9,303 nt of DNA from an uncultured Oscillospiraceae bacterium (GTDB taxonomy: Bacteria > Bacillota > Clostridia > Oscillospirales > Acutalibacteraceae): assembly GCA_900550095.1 (NCBI GenBank), contig URRG01000066.1, forward strand, positions 1 through 9,303, read 5' to 3'. A model generated the notes under the pieces. It made no database searches, was not told the DNA's origin, and was given only the letters and a program-made list of their open reading frames with translations. Below are positions 1-5,030 of the stretch, in pieces (position 1 is the first letter of the stretch; each line of letters opens with the position of its first letter). A program made the position numbers and the translations under genes.

Positions 1-56
1 AAGGTATTGACCGCTTTCAAAACCAAAGCGCTCTGAATCGTATTTCGCTTTATCAT
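1..56 (-). CDS. Fur/PerR-family metal- or peroxide-responsive repressor, N-terminus only (cut by window edge)
   Basis: The visible 18 codons read MIKRNTIQSALVLKAVNT and run off the window. The KRNTxQxxxVLxAV pattern is typical of the first helix of Fur-family repressors in Clostridia, especially PerR-like ones, which use bound Fe/Mn/Zn to control peroxide or metal genes. The ATG at 56-54 has a Shine-Dalgarno AAGGGT at 70-65, eight bases upstream. A good sigma-A promoter and a symmetric AT-rich operator-like repeat lie directly upstream, which fits an autoregulated repressor. The metal-binding His/Cys residues and the recognition helix lie outside the window, so the subfamily (Fur, Zur or PerR) cannot be decided. 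Seen: start, RBS and N-terminal pattern. Inferred: family and autoregulation. Confidence 0.62.
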   Translation of the reverse strand, partial: MIKRNTIQSALVLKAVNT

Positions 57-76
57 TTCATTCGACCCTTGATCTA

Positions 77-119
77 TAATTAGAATTAATTTCTAATTAG
101 CATAATAATCCAATTAGAA
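77..119 (-). promoter_or_regulatory. Probable Fur/PerR-type operator: inverted repeat plus third half-site
   Basis: A perfect 9-bp inverted repeat, TAATTAGAA (77-85) and TTCTAATTA (91-99), flanks a 5-base spacer. A third copy, AATTAGAA, occurs at 112-119, in direct orientation and 34 bases from the first. Together they cover the promoter spacer, the predicted start of transcription and the first leader bases of the Fur-family gene, where a repressor would block RNA polymerase. The arms resemble but do not exactly match the Bacillus PerR box (7-1-7 TTATAATnATTATAA). Binding by the adjacent regulator is inferred from position and symmetry. Confidence 0.55.
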
Positions 120-130
120 CAGTATGTCAA
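102..130 (-). promoter_or_regulatory. Sigma-A promoter of the Fur-family gene
   Basis: On the minus strand, TTGACA (130-125) is followed by 17 bases and then TATTAT (107-102). This is a perfect -35, consensus spacing and a 5/6 -10. The predicted transcription start is near 95, giving a leader of about 39 bases before the ATG at 56. One copy of the AATTAGAA half-site (112-119) lies in the -35/-10 spacer. Confidence 0.75.
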
Positions 131-216
131 GTATTTCTATGAAATTTTTTACAATCCTCTTTTCCGACCATATCCTGCCTACTGATAAAAAGCCTGTAAA
201 CCCGCACGAATACTAA

Positions 217-251
217 AAACGGGCCGGTCATCCCAGGGGACCGGCCCGTTT
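217..251 (-). terminator. Strong GC-rich hairpin, probable minus-strand terminator
   Basis: A perfect 13-bp stem, AAACGGGCCGGTC (217-229) with GACCGGCCCGTTT (239-251), encloses a 9-base loop. Read on the minus strand the stem runs into five T residues (219-215), as expected of an intrinsic terminator. On the plus strand only three T follow. It would stop transcripts coming from the 260-630 region before the Fur-family promoter. Confidence 0.65.
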
Positions 252-525
252 GAGTGGGAAAAGCGATTGAGAGGCCGCCCATATCCCAGTCACAAGGGCG
301 CAAAAAGGCGCGTGAGAAACTGAAGGGAGGATTGAAATCCCTGCATCAGGACCTTCTAAACTGTGTTGGCCAACAGATCGACTCTGTTGGGATACACACG
401 GCAGAAAAACACAAAAGAAATCGCCATACAGCTGCAAAACGCAACCATACGGCGATTGATTTATTGAAAGGGGCGGACACTTTAGGCGTTGCCCGAGCGC
501 GGGAGCATTGCTGCAAAAAGAAAAA
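252..525 (-). other. Non-coding stretch rich in hairpins; possible structured RNA
   Basis: No convincing protein gene lies between the Fur-family promoter and the acetyltransferase terminator. Open frames present here lack ribosome binding sites and recognisable protein character. The stretch holds several stem-loops: CCAACAGA/TCTGTTGG (370-377 and 383-390), with a flanking TGTGT/ACACA pair (362-366 and 394-398); AGGGA/TCCCT (324-328 and 338-342); GCGC/GCGC (298-301 and 308-311); and the 39-base hairpin at 419-457. I do not recognise a known RNA family: 6S, tmRNA, RNase P and SRP RNA signatures were looked for and not seen. Transcription on the minus strand is inferred from the G-U pairing of the 419-457 stem and the terminator at 217-251. 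Confidence 0.35.
419..457 (-). ncRNA. 17-bp hairpin that pairs fully only as minus-strand RNA; terminator-like
   Basis: Read on the minus strand, bases 457-441 pair with 435-419 over 17 continuous positions, including four G-U pairs, around a GTTTT loop. On the plus strand those four positions become A-C mismatches. This strand bias indicates a stem selected as minus-strand RNA. A T-rich tract (TTTCTTTTGTG then TTTTT) follows the stem, so it may be a terminator or the 3' end of a small transcript. No family is recognised. Confidence 0.45.
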
Positions 526-556
526 ACCTGCGGAGCGCGAATTGCTCACCGCAGGT
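514..556 (-). terminator. Rho-independent terminator downstream of the acetyltransferase gene
   Basis: ACCTGCGG (526-533) pairs with CCGCAGGT (549-556). An inner AGC/GCT pair (534-536 and 544-546) closes a small loop, with CA bulged on one side. On the minus strand the stem is followed by TTTTTTCTTTTT (525-514). It lies 72 bases past the acetyltransferase stop codon and is its likely transcript end. Confidence 0.8.
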
Positions 557-597
557 GTGTCTAAACCACATGAAAAAGATTTTTTAGCTTTTCGGAA

Positions 598-614
598 GTG
601 GGAGTTGAACCCAC
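598..614 (-). other. Orphan tRNA T-arm-like sequence
   Basis: On the minus strand this is a 5-bp stem GTGGG/CCCAC closing a 7-base loop TTCAACT. It matches the universal T-arm pattern exactly: G53, T54, T55, C56, purine 57, A58, pyrimidine 60, C61. No D-arm, anticodon arm or matching acceptor strand precedes it, because the acetyltransferase stop codon is only 14 bases upstream. No CCA follows: the next bases are TTCCGAAAAGC. It may be a tRNA 3' remnant left by integration, or a chance resemblance. Confidence 0.4.
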
Positions 615-628
615 GTAAGGGAGATTGA

Positions 629-1159
629 TTATTTGGAAAAATACTGCTCTCTGGTAATTAATAGTTCAATATTATCGTTTTCTTTATTGTATTCTTTAAA
701 ACCAGCTGCAAGATGTGTTCGAACAGCAGCCGTCCGATTCACTTCAAAACTATTATGGACAGCATCGATATTTAAGTTTACAAAGGCATACTCTAGAAGT
801 AATTTCAATGCTTCGACCGCATAACCTTGCCCTCGAAATTTAGCATCTAAAATGATTCCCATTTCATGCCATAGTGCAGTATCACTTTTATGGATATTAA
901 CCTCACCAATAAACTTGCCATCATGTGACCGTGTTATATAGGCATAAAATCGTTCTGGTTCTTGACCAATGAACCAGTCGTACCAGTTTTTCCATTGCTC
1001 TTCGGGAAAATCAATACAGCCGCTATCTTTGTGATATCCTCTAAAGTCCAAATCATATCCCTTATTATAGTCCATGGTAGCAGCGTCATTTAGCAATTGT
1101 TGTCGATACCATAAATCACGGTATTGAGGAACATACAATTTTAATTGACTATCTAACAC
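629..1159 (-). CDS. GNAT-family N-acetyltransferase
   Basis: A cytoplasmic acetyl-CoA-dependent N-acetyltransferase of the RimJ/Acetyltransf_3 type; the substrate is unknown. From the GTG start the product is 176 residues. The acetyl-CoA-binding motif A is visible as EMGIILDAKFRGQGYA, with the R-G-Q-G-Y-A phosphate-binding turn at about residues 109-114. It is followed by the usual NRTAAVRTHLAAGF segment (about 141-154). Start choice: GTG at 1159 has GGAGAG (1172-1167) seven bases upstream, and homologous proteins as I know them begin just before the LYVP segment. The upstream in-frame ATGs at 1180 and 1174 have no Shine-Dalgarno but remain possible (183 or 181 residues). Codon use is clearly richer in A and T than in all the other genes of the window, and the gene sits alone between two terminators beside tRNA genes, so recent acquisition is likely. 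Confidence 0.85.
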   Translation of the reverse strand: MLDSQLKLYVPQYRDLWYRQQLLNDAATMDYNKGYDLDFRGYHKDSGCIDFPEEQWKNWYDWFIGQEPERFYAYITRSHDGKFIGEVNIHKSDTALWHEMGIILDAKFRGQGYAVEALKLLLEYAFVNLNIDAVHNSFEVNRTAAVRTHLAAGFKEYNKENDNIELLITREQYFSK

Positions 1160-1201
1160 AAAATAACTCTCCATTACCATATATAATAATATTTTAATTT
1201 A

Positions 1202-1230
1202 ATTATATCATTAAATCAATTGCTCTAGAA
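1202..1230 (-). promoter_or_regulatory. Extended -10 promoter of the acetyltransferase gene
   Basis: The minus strand carries TGATATAAT, an extended TGn plus a perfect TATAAT -10 (1207-1202). A 17-base spacer leads to a weak -35, TTCTAG (1230-1225). The predicted start is near 1195, leaving a short AT-rich leader that contains the GGAGAG ribosome binding site at 1172-1167. That supports the GTG start at 1159. Confidence 0.55.
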
Positions 1231-1275
1231 CAAAGCCACCAATTTTTCACTTGGTTCTCTTCTCACTGGAAATGG

Positions 1276-1296
1276 CAATTTTCTGATCGAAAATTG
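1276..1296. repeat. Short inverted repeat upstream of the acetyltransferase promoter
   Basis: CAATTTT (1276-1282) and AAAATTG (1290-1296) form a perfect 7-bp inverted repeat around a 7-base spacer, CTGATCG. It lies between the tRNA terminator and the acetyltransferase promoter, about 45 bases upstream of the -35. It could be an operator or a weak hairpin, and nothing else identifies it. Confidence 0.35.
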
Positions 1297-1350
1297 TCGT
1301 TTCTTTTTGTGCGACCGTTACGGAATAGATATTTTTAAAGAAGATATAAC

Positions 1351-1392
1351 AACGAAAAAAGCTGCATTTTGATCTCTCAAAATGCAGCTTTT
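1351..1392 (-). terminator. Rho-independent terminator of the tRNA cluster
   Basis: A perfect 15-bp stem, AAAAGCTGCATTTTG (1357-1371) with CAAAATGCAGCTTTT (1378-1392), has a 6-base loop. On the minus strand it is followed by further T residues (six in a row, then CGTT). It begins four bases after the CCA end of tRNA-Lys, the last gene of the cluster. Confidence 0.9.
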
Positions 1393-1396
1393 AACT

Positions 1397-1472
1397 TGGT
1401 GAACCATCGGGGATTCGAACCCCGGACACCCTGATTAAAAGTCAGGTGCTCTGCCGGCTGAGCTAATGATTC
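1397..1472 (-). tRNA. tRNA-Lys (anticodon TTT)
   Basis: A 76-base cloverleaf. The acceptor GAATCAT pairs with ATGGTTC, with one G-T pair at position 4. The D-arm includes AGCTC...GAGC. The anticodon stem CTGA./.TCAG carries the loop CTTTTAA, so the anticodon is TTT, reading AAA/AAG. The T-arm is CGGGGTTCGAATCCCCG, the discriminator is A, and CCA is encoded. It is the last gene of the five-tRNA cluster, 68 bases after tRNA-Gln and directly before the terminator. Those 68 bases contain small hairpins (1492-1506 and 1522-1534) that may act as processing or attenuation sites. Confidence 0.97.
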
Positions 1473-1540
1473 GTAATAATATATATTAAAATCAAGCCAG
1501 GCTTGACAAAAACGGCGCGGCCCGGAAAATCCGGACGCTT

Positions 1541-1616
1541 TGGCTGGGCTGGCAGGATTTGAACCTACGGAATGACGGAGTCAAAGTCCGTTGCCTTACC
1601 CCTTGGCTACAGCCCA
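1541..1616 (-). tRNA. tRNA-Gln (anticodon TTG)
   Basis: A 76-base cloverleaf with perfect acceptor pairing, TGGGCTG with CAGCCCA. The unpaired-start signature U1-A72 is typical of bacterial glutamine tRNAs. The anticodon stem ACGGA/TCCGT carries the loop CTTTGAC, giving TTG for CAA/CAG codons. The T-arm is GTAGGTTCAAATCCTGC, the discriminator is G, and CCA is encoded. A 46-base spacer holding a 12-bp hairpin separates it from tRNA-His upstream. Confidence 0.97.
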
Positions 1617-1625
1617 ATATAAGGG

Positions 1626-1656
1626 GGCACGGGACATGACAGCATGTCCGCGTGCC
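1626..1656 (-). other. Inter-tRNA hairpin between tRNA-His and tRNA-Gln
   Basis: GGCAC/GTGCC (1626-1630 and 1652-1656) and GGACATG/CATGTCC (1632-1638 and 1643-1649) stack into about 12 bp, with a one-versus-two base internal loop and a 4-base loop. There is no T-run, so it is not a terminator. It is more likely a fold or RNase III-type processing site in the tRNA precursor. Confidence 0.6.
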
Positions 1657-1662
1657 ATGAAG

Positions 1663-1740
1663 TGGGGTGGAAGATGGGACTCGAACCCACGGTCTCCAGA
1701 GCCACAATCTGGCGCTTTAACCAACTAAGCTACATCCACC
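1663..1740 (-). tRNA. tRNA-His (anticodon GTG)
   Basis: A 78-base gene counting the histidine-specific extra G at -1 (position 1740), which faces discriminator C73. The acceptor is GTGGATG with CTTCCAC and has a T6-T67 mismatch. The anticodon stem CCAGA/TCTGG carries TTGTGGC, giving anticodon GTG. The T-arm is GTGGGTTCGAGTCCCAT, with a G-T closing pair, and CCA is encoded. It lies five bases after tRNA-Arg in the transcript. The G-1/C73 pair is the identity element for histidyl-tRNA synthetase. Confidence 0.96.
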
Positions 1741-1745
1741 ATTTA

Positions 1746-1822
1746 TGGCGCGCCAAAAGGGACTCGAACCCCTGGCCTACTGCTTAGAAGGCAGTTGCTC
1801 TATCCAGCTGAGCTATTGGCGC
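1746..1822 (-). tRNA. tRNA-Arg (anticodon TCT)
   Basis: A 77-base cloverleaf with a perfect acceptor stem, GCGCCAA with TTGGCGC, and discriminator G. The anticodon stem ACTGC/GCAGT encloses CTTCTAA, giving TCT for AGA/AGG codons. The T-arm is AGGGGTTCGAGTCCCTT, and CCA is encoded. It is the second gene of the cluster, six bases after tRNA-Gly and five before tRNA-His, so all are cut from one precursor. Confidence 0.97.
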
Positions 1823-1828
1823 AAAACA

Positions 1829-1902
1829 TGGAGCGAGTGATGGGAATCGAACCCACACAACCAGCTTGGAAGGCTGGTGTTCTACCATTGAACTACACTC
1901 GC
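1829..1902 (-). tRNA. tRNA-Gly (anticodon TCC)
   Basis: A 74-base cloverleaf with a perfect acceptor, GCGAGTG with CACTCGC, and discriminator T. The anticodon stem CCAGC/GCTGG carries CTTCCAA, giving TCC for GGA/GGG codons. The T-arm is GTGGGTTCGATTCCCAT, and CCA is encoded. It is the first gene of the cluster, about 12 bases after the predicted transcription start. Confidence 0.97.
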
Positions 1903-1920
1903 ATTTCAGCGGCGTATATT

Positions 1921-1949
1921 ATTATAACAAGAGCGCCGCTAGTTGTCAA
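1921..1949 (-). promoter_or_regulatory. Consensus sigma-A promoter of the tRNA cluster
   Basis: The minus strand has a perfect TTGACA (1949-1944), a 17-base spacer and a perfect TATAAT (1926-1921), with a TGT extension just before the -10. An A/T-rich stretch upstream (1950-1985) resembles an UP element. Such a full-consensus site is typical of stable RNA genes. The predicted start is near 1914, just before tRNA-Gly. Confidence 0.9.
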
Positions 1950-1988
1950 TGAAAAAACCAGATTTTTCAAATTTTCTCAATTTATTCT

Positions 1989-2038
1989 GAAAAGAAGGCC
2001 TGGCTTCGGGGAGGCAAACTATTCCCGAAAGCCGGCCT
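1989..2038 (-). terminator. Terminator downstream of clpE
   Basis: Three stacked helices, AGGCC/GGCCT (1996-2000 and 2034-2038), GGC/GCC (2002-2004 and 2031-2033) and TTCGGG/CCCGAA (2005-2010 and 2024-2029), give 14 bp with single-base bulges and a 13-base loop. On the minus strand TTCTTTTC follows. It starts 17 bases after the clpE stop and separates that operon from the tRNA promoter. Confidence 0.7.
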
Positions 2039-2054
2039 CCTCTTTTTCGAATGC

Positions 2055-4355
2055 TTATAAAAGCGTCTGAAGTGTGAGAGCGCCGTCGTCCCCCACGGTT
2101 ACAGCAATAGCAGTCACGTTGGAATCGCAGTGCTCCACCAGAACAGAAGCGATGCGGTCCTCCACCTCCCGGCGGATGAGATTGCGCAGATCCCGGGCGC
2201 CGCTGCGCTTGCCGAAGGCGTGCTCCGCAAGCCAGCTCACAGACTTATCATCCCAGGTGAAAGAAATCCCCTTCTCTTTCAAAGAGCCAACATATTCCTG
2301 CAGCATCAAAACGGCGATCTTCTTAAAGTCCTCCACCGTCAGGCTGCGGAACTGGATGATCTCATCCACACGGGCCAAAAATTCCGGCCTGAGGAATTCC
2401 GAAAGGGCTTTCATGGATTTTTCCTTATCCACATCCTGGCTGCTTCTGGCGAAGCCCAGCGCCCCTTCCTTCCGCTCACTGCCCGCGTTGCTGGTCATGA
2501 CAATGACGGTATTTTCAAAATTCACCGTGCGCCCGTGAGCGTCCGTGATCCTTCCTTCATCCAGAATCTGCAGAAGGATATTCATCACATCCGGGTGGGC
2601 CTTTTCGATCTCATCGAAAAGCAGGACGGAATAAGGCCTTCTGCGGACCTTCTCCGTCACCTGCCCGGCCTCGTCATACCCCACATACCCGGGAGGGGAA
2701 CCAATGATGCGGGAAACAGAGTGCTTTTCCATGAATTCCGACATATCCAGACGGATCAGCGTCTCCGGGCTGTCGAAAAGCTCCTGGCTCAGCACCTTTA
2801 CAAGCTCTGTTTTTCCCACGCCGGTGGGCCCCACAAAGATAAAAGAGGCGGGCCTGCGCCGGGGGCTGATCTGCACGCGGCTGCGGCGGATGGCAGAGGA
2901 AAGGGCCTTCACAGCTTCCTCCTGGCCGATGATCTTGCTGTTGAGCACGGCTTCCAGGCCGCTGAGCTTTTTCAGCTCGCTCTCCTGCACGCGGGAAGCC
3001 GGGATGCCCGTCCAGAGCTCGATGACCTTGGCGATATCCCCTTCTTCCACCTGGGCGCCCAGAGCCTCCGGAGCCAGCTCTTTCATCCGGTTTTCGTTCT
3101 TGACGATATCCGTCCGCAGCTGGGCCAGTTTCTCGTAATCCGGCTCCACTCCATCCGCCGTGAGCTTCTCCTCCTCCGTGTGGAGCTTTTCCAGCTCAAA
3201 AGCCGAAGCGTCATACTCCGCCATGGAAACATTCCGCAGAGCGGCGCAGGCACAGCTTTCGTCCAGAAGGTCGATAGCCTTATCCGGCAGGAAACGGTCG
3301 TTGATATACCGCTCTGAAAGTACTACCACCCGGCGGACTATCTCCTCCGGCACCCGCACTCTGTGAAACTGCTCATAATAGGTGCGTATCCCCAGGAGCA
3401 TCTCCGTGGTCTCCTGAATCGAGGGCTCGCTGACCGTCACCGGCTGGAAGCGCCTTTCCAGAGCCGCGTCCTTTTCAATGTATTTTCTGTATTCTGTGAA
3501 GGTGGTAGCGCCAATCACCTGGATCTCGCCCCTGGAAAGAGCGGGCTTCAGGATATTGGCCGCGTTCATAGAACCCTCTGCATCCCCGGTTCCCACCAGA
3601 TTGTGGACTTCATCGATAAAGAGGATCGCATTCCCCGCCTGCTTGACCTCTTCCACAAGGCCCTTTATGCGGCTTTCAAACTGCCCCCGAAACTGGGTGC
3701 CCGCTACCAAAGCCGTAAGATCCAGAAGATAGATCTCCTTTTTCCGAAGGCGGGCGGGAACATCCCCCTTGGCGATACGGATAGCAAGTCCCTCCGCTAT
3801 AGCAGTCTTGCCAACGCCGGGCTCGCCGATCAAACAGGGGTTATTTTTCGTGCGGCGGCTCAAAATCTGCACCACACGGGAAATTTCCTTCTCCCTGCCT
3901 ATGATGGCGTCCAATTCGCCGCGGGCGGCCCTGGCCGTCAGATTGGTGCAGTAAGTATCCAAGTGGCGGTGCTTTTTCTTTTCCCGCTTTTCCTTGAAGG
4001 AGCTCTTTCCCTCGCTTTTCGGGGCGCTGTCCTCCTGCTTATTCCCCATGCCGGGAAAGATATTCTGCAAAAAACTGGGGAACGGCACGGCTCCTCCCGG
4101 CTCAAAACCGTCTTCGCCCTCTCCTGCGCCGTCCTCTTCCCCGCTCATAGCAGGGAATCCCAATTCGCTGAACTCAGAGGACATAGCCTCCAGCTGCTCC
4201 TCATTGATGCCCATTTTATCCAGCAAATCCGTCACCGGCTTGATCCCCAGTTCCTTGGCGCATACCAGGCACAGGCCCTGGCTTTCCCCGGAAGCAGTAG
4301 GAGAAATGAATACCACGGCCGGACGTTTATGGCATCTCGAACAAAGCATATCCAA
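2055..4355 (-). CDS. clpE: ClpE-like AAA+ ATPase subunit of the Clp protease (zinc-finger type)
   Basis: A cytoplasmic two-ring AAA+ unfoldase that feeds misfolded proteins to ClpP; 766 residues. The N-terminus has a four-cysteine zinc finger (C5, C8, C29, C32) instead of the double Clp_N repeat of ClpC/ClpA, the hallmark of ClpE. An acidic/glycine-rich linker (about 60-130) follows. AAA domain 1 has Walker A GEPGVGKT (177-184), Walker B ILFIDE (244-249) and arginines R301/R302. A short coiled UVR-like middle domain spans about 380-430. AAA domain 2 has Walker A GPTGVGKT (509-516), pore loop GYVG (556-559), Walker B VLLFDE (577-582), sensor 1 TSNAG (621-625) and sensor 2 GARDL (719-723). LGF at 633-635 fits the ClpP-docking tripeptide. 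Start: TTG at 4355 lies seven bases after AAGAAGG, while the ATG at 4349 would be 13 away. It lies 48 bases after pgsA, with no CtsR operator seen. Confidence 0.93.
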   Translation of the reverse strand: MDMLCSRCHKRPAVVFISPTASGESQGLCLVCAKELGIKPVTDLLDKMGINEEQLEAMSSEFSELGFPAMSGEEDGAGEGEDGFEPGGAVPFPSFLQNIFPGMGNKQEDSAPKSEGKSSFKEKREKKKHRHLDTYCTNLTARAARGELDAIIGREKEISRVVQILSRRTKNNPCLIGEPGVGKTAIAEGLAIRIAKGDVPARLRKKEIYLLDLTALVAGTQFRGQFESRIKGLVEEVKQAGNAILFIDEVHNLVGTGDAEGSMNAANILKPALSRGEIQVIGATTFTEYRKYIEKDAALERRFQPVTVSEPSIQETTEMLLGIRTYYEQFHRVRVPEEIVRRVVVLSERYINDRFLPDKAIDLLDESCACAALRNVSMAEYDASAFELEKLHTEEEKLTADGVEPDYEKLAQLRTDIVKNENRMKELAPEALGAQVEEGDIAKVIELWTGIPASRVQESELKKLSGLEAVLNSKIIGQEEAVKALSSAIRRSRVQISPRRRPASFIFVGPTGVGKTELVKVLSQELFDSPETLIRLDMSEFMEKHSVSRIIGSPPGYVGYDEAGQVTEKVRRRPYSVLLFDEIEKAHPDVMNILLQILDEGRITDAHGRTVNFENTVIVMTSNAGSERKEGALGFARSSQDVDKEKSMKALSEFLRPEFLARVDEIIQFRSLTVEDFKKIAVLMLQEYVGSLKEKGISFTWDDKSVSWLAEHAFGKRSGARDLRNLIRREVEDRIASVLVEHCDSNVTAIAVTVGDDGALTLQTLL

Positions 4356-4403
4356 AAGGCAACCTTCTTTCTCAAAATACAGACTATATAAGCCGGGAAC
4401 CGG

Positions 4404-5030
4404 TCACTCCGCTTTTTTGGCCCCGGGACGCTCTCCTCTGAGGTCCGCCCTCAGGTCGATAGCGTCTTTTGGATCGTTAGAGCGAAGCAGCCCGCGGAAA
4501 ATCTTAAAGTATTCATACAGGGCATACAGCATCATCACCGCCGTCACCGACAGGAGCGCAACGGAAAGAGGCAGGATCTCAATATTCCAGATTCCCTTGA
4601 GGCCCACAATTATGGTCATAGATACATAGAACATAACCGTCGCGCCTTTTCCGTACCATTTAGAAGCGCTGGGACGTTTCTTCACCTTAAACACCAGATA
4701 CGATGCGCCTATGACCATGAGAAGCTCCTTGACGACGAATATGGCCAGAAGCGGGATCAATATAGGATTCTGAACAGCCAAACAGATCACGATAGTGACC
4801 TGGGTCAGCTTATCCGCCACAGGGTCCAGCATCTTCCCCAGCTCTGTGAACTGATTGAACCGCCTTGCGATCATGCCGTCAAACATATCGGAAAGACCCG
4901 AAAGCACCAGGCAGGCTACAGCTTCCAGTATTTTCCCGTTCATGAAAAAATATACGAACGGAACGATCAAAATAATGCGCAGAACCGACAGCGCGTTTGG
5001 GATATTGATATTCTTATTCCAGCGTTTCAT
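4404..5030 (-). CDS. pgsA: CDP-alcohol phosphatidyltransferase, probable phosphatidylglycerophosphate synthase PgsA
   Basis: An integral membrane enzyme that transfers the phosphatidyl group from CDP-diacylglycerol to glycerol-3-phosphate, the committed step to phosphatidylglycerol and cardiolipin. The 208-residue length is only slightly above the usual 180-200. The family signature D-x2-D-G-x2-A-R-x8-G-x3-D-x3-D is complete: D48, D51, G52, A55, R56, G65, D69, D73. Hydrophobic segments lie at about 12-30, 34-46, 76-95, 96-113, 131-143 and 150-172, with a charged C-terminal tail rich in Arg, Asp and Lys. The ATG at 5030 follows AAGAGGGA by a suitable distance. It lies between cvpA and clpE in one direction and probably shares their transcript. 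A CDP-alcohol-type cardiolipin synthase has the same motif and is the main alternative. Confidence 0.88.
   Translation of the reverse strand: MKRWNKNINIPNALSVLRIILIVPFVYFFMNGKILEAVACLVLSGLSDMFDGMIARRFNQFTELGKMLDPVADKLTQVTIVICLAVQNPILIPLLAIFVVKELLMVIGASYLVFKVKKRPSASKWYGKGATVMFYVSMTIIVGLKGIWNIEILPLSVALLSVTAVMMLYALYEYFKIFRGLLRSNDPKDAIDLRADLRGERPGAKKAE

Noticed and set aside
228..437. Minus-strand 69-codon frame
   Set aside because: It reads through the strong 217-251 hairpin, has no Shine-Dalgarno, and its composition does not look like protein.
254..628. Plus-strand 124-codon frame with a basic product
   Set aside because: It starts with GTG, has no ribosome binding site, runs through two terminator hairpins and the T-arm-like sequence, and has no recognisable protein pattern.
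1480..1509. Weak minus-strand promoter TTGTCA-N18-TATATA before tRNA-Lys
   Set aside because: Its start would fall at or within the tRNA 5' end, and the AT-rich spacer makes chance matches likely; the cluster already has a consensus promoter.
1503..1531. Plus-strand TTGACA between tRNA-Gln and tRNA-Lys
   Set aside because: No -10 lies at 16-18 bases and no plus-strand gene follows; the hexamer is part of a palindrome.
2130..3317. Long plus-strand frame of 395 codons opposite clpE
   Set aside because: It is a mirror of the GC-rich clpE coding sequence; the minus-strand product has complete AAA+ motifs.
3363..4391. Plus-strand 342-codon frame opposite clpE
   Set aside because: Shadow of the clpE N-terminal half; no domains and no ribosome site.
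4376..4400. TATAGT -10-like hexamer between pgsA and clpE
   Set aside because: No -35 at usable spacing, and the gap is only 48 bases with co-directional genes.
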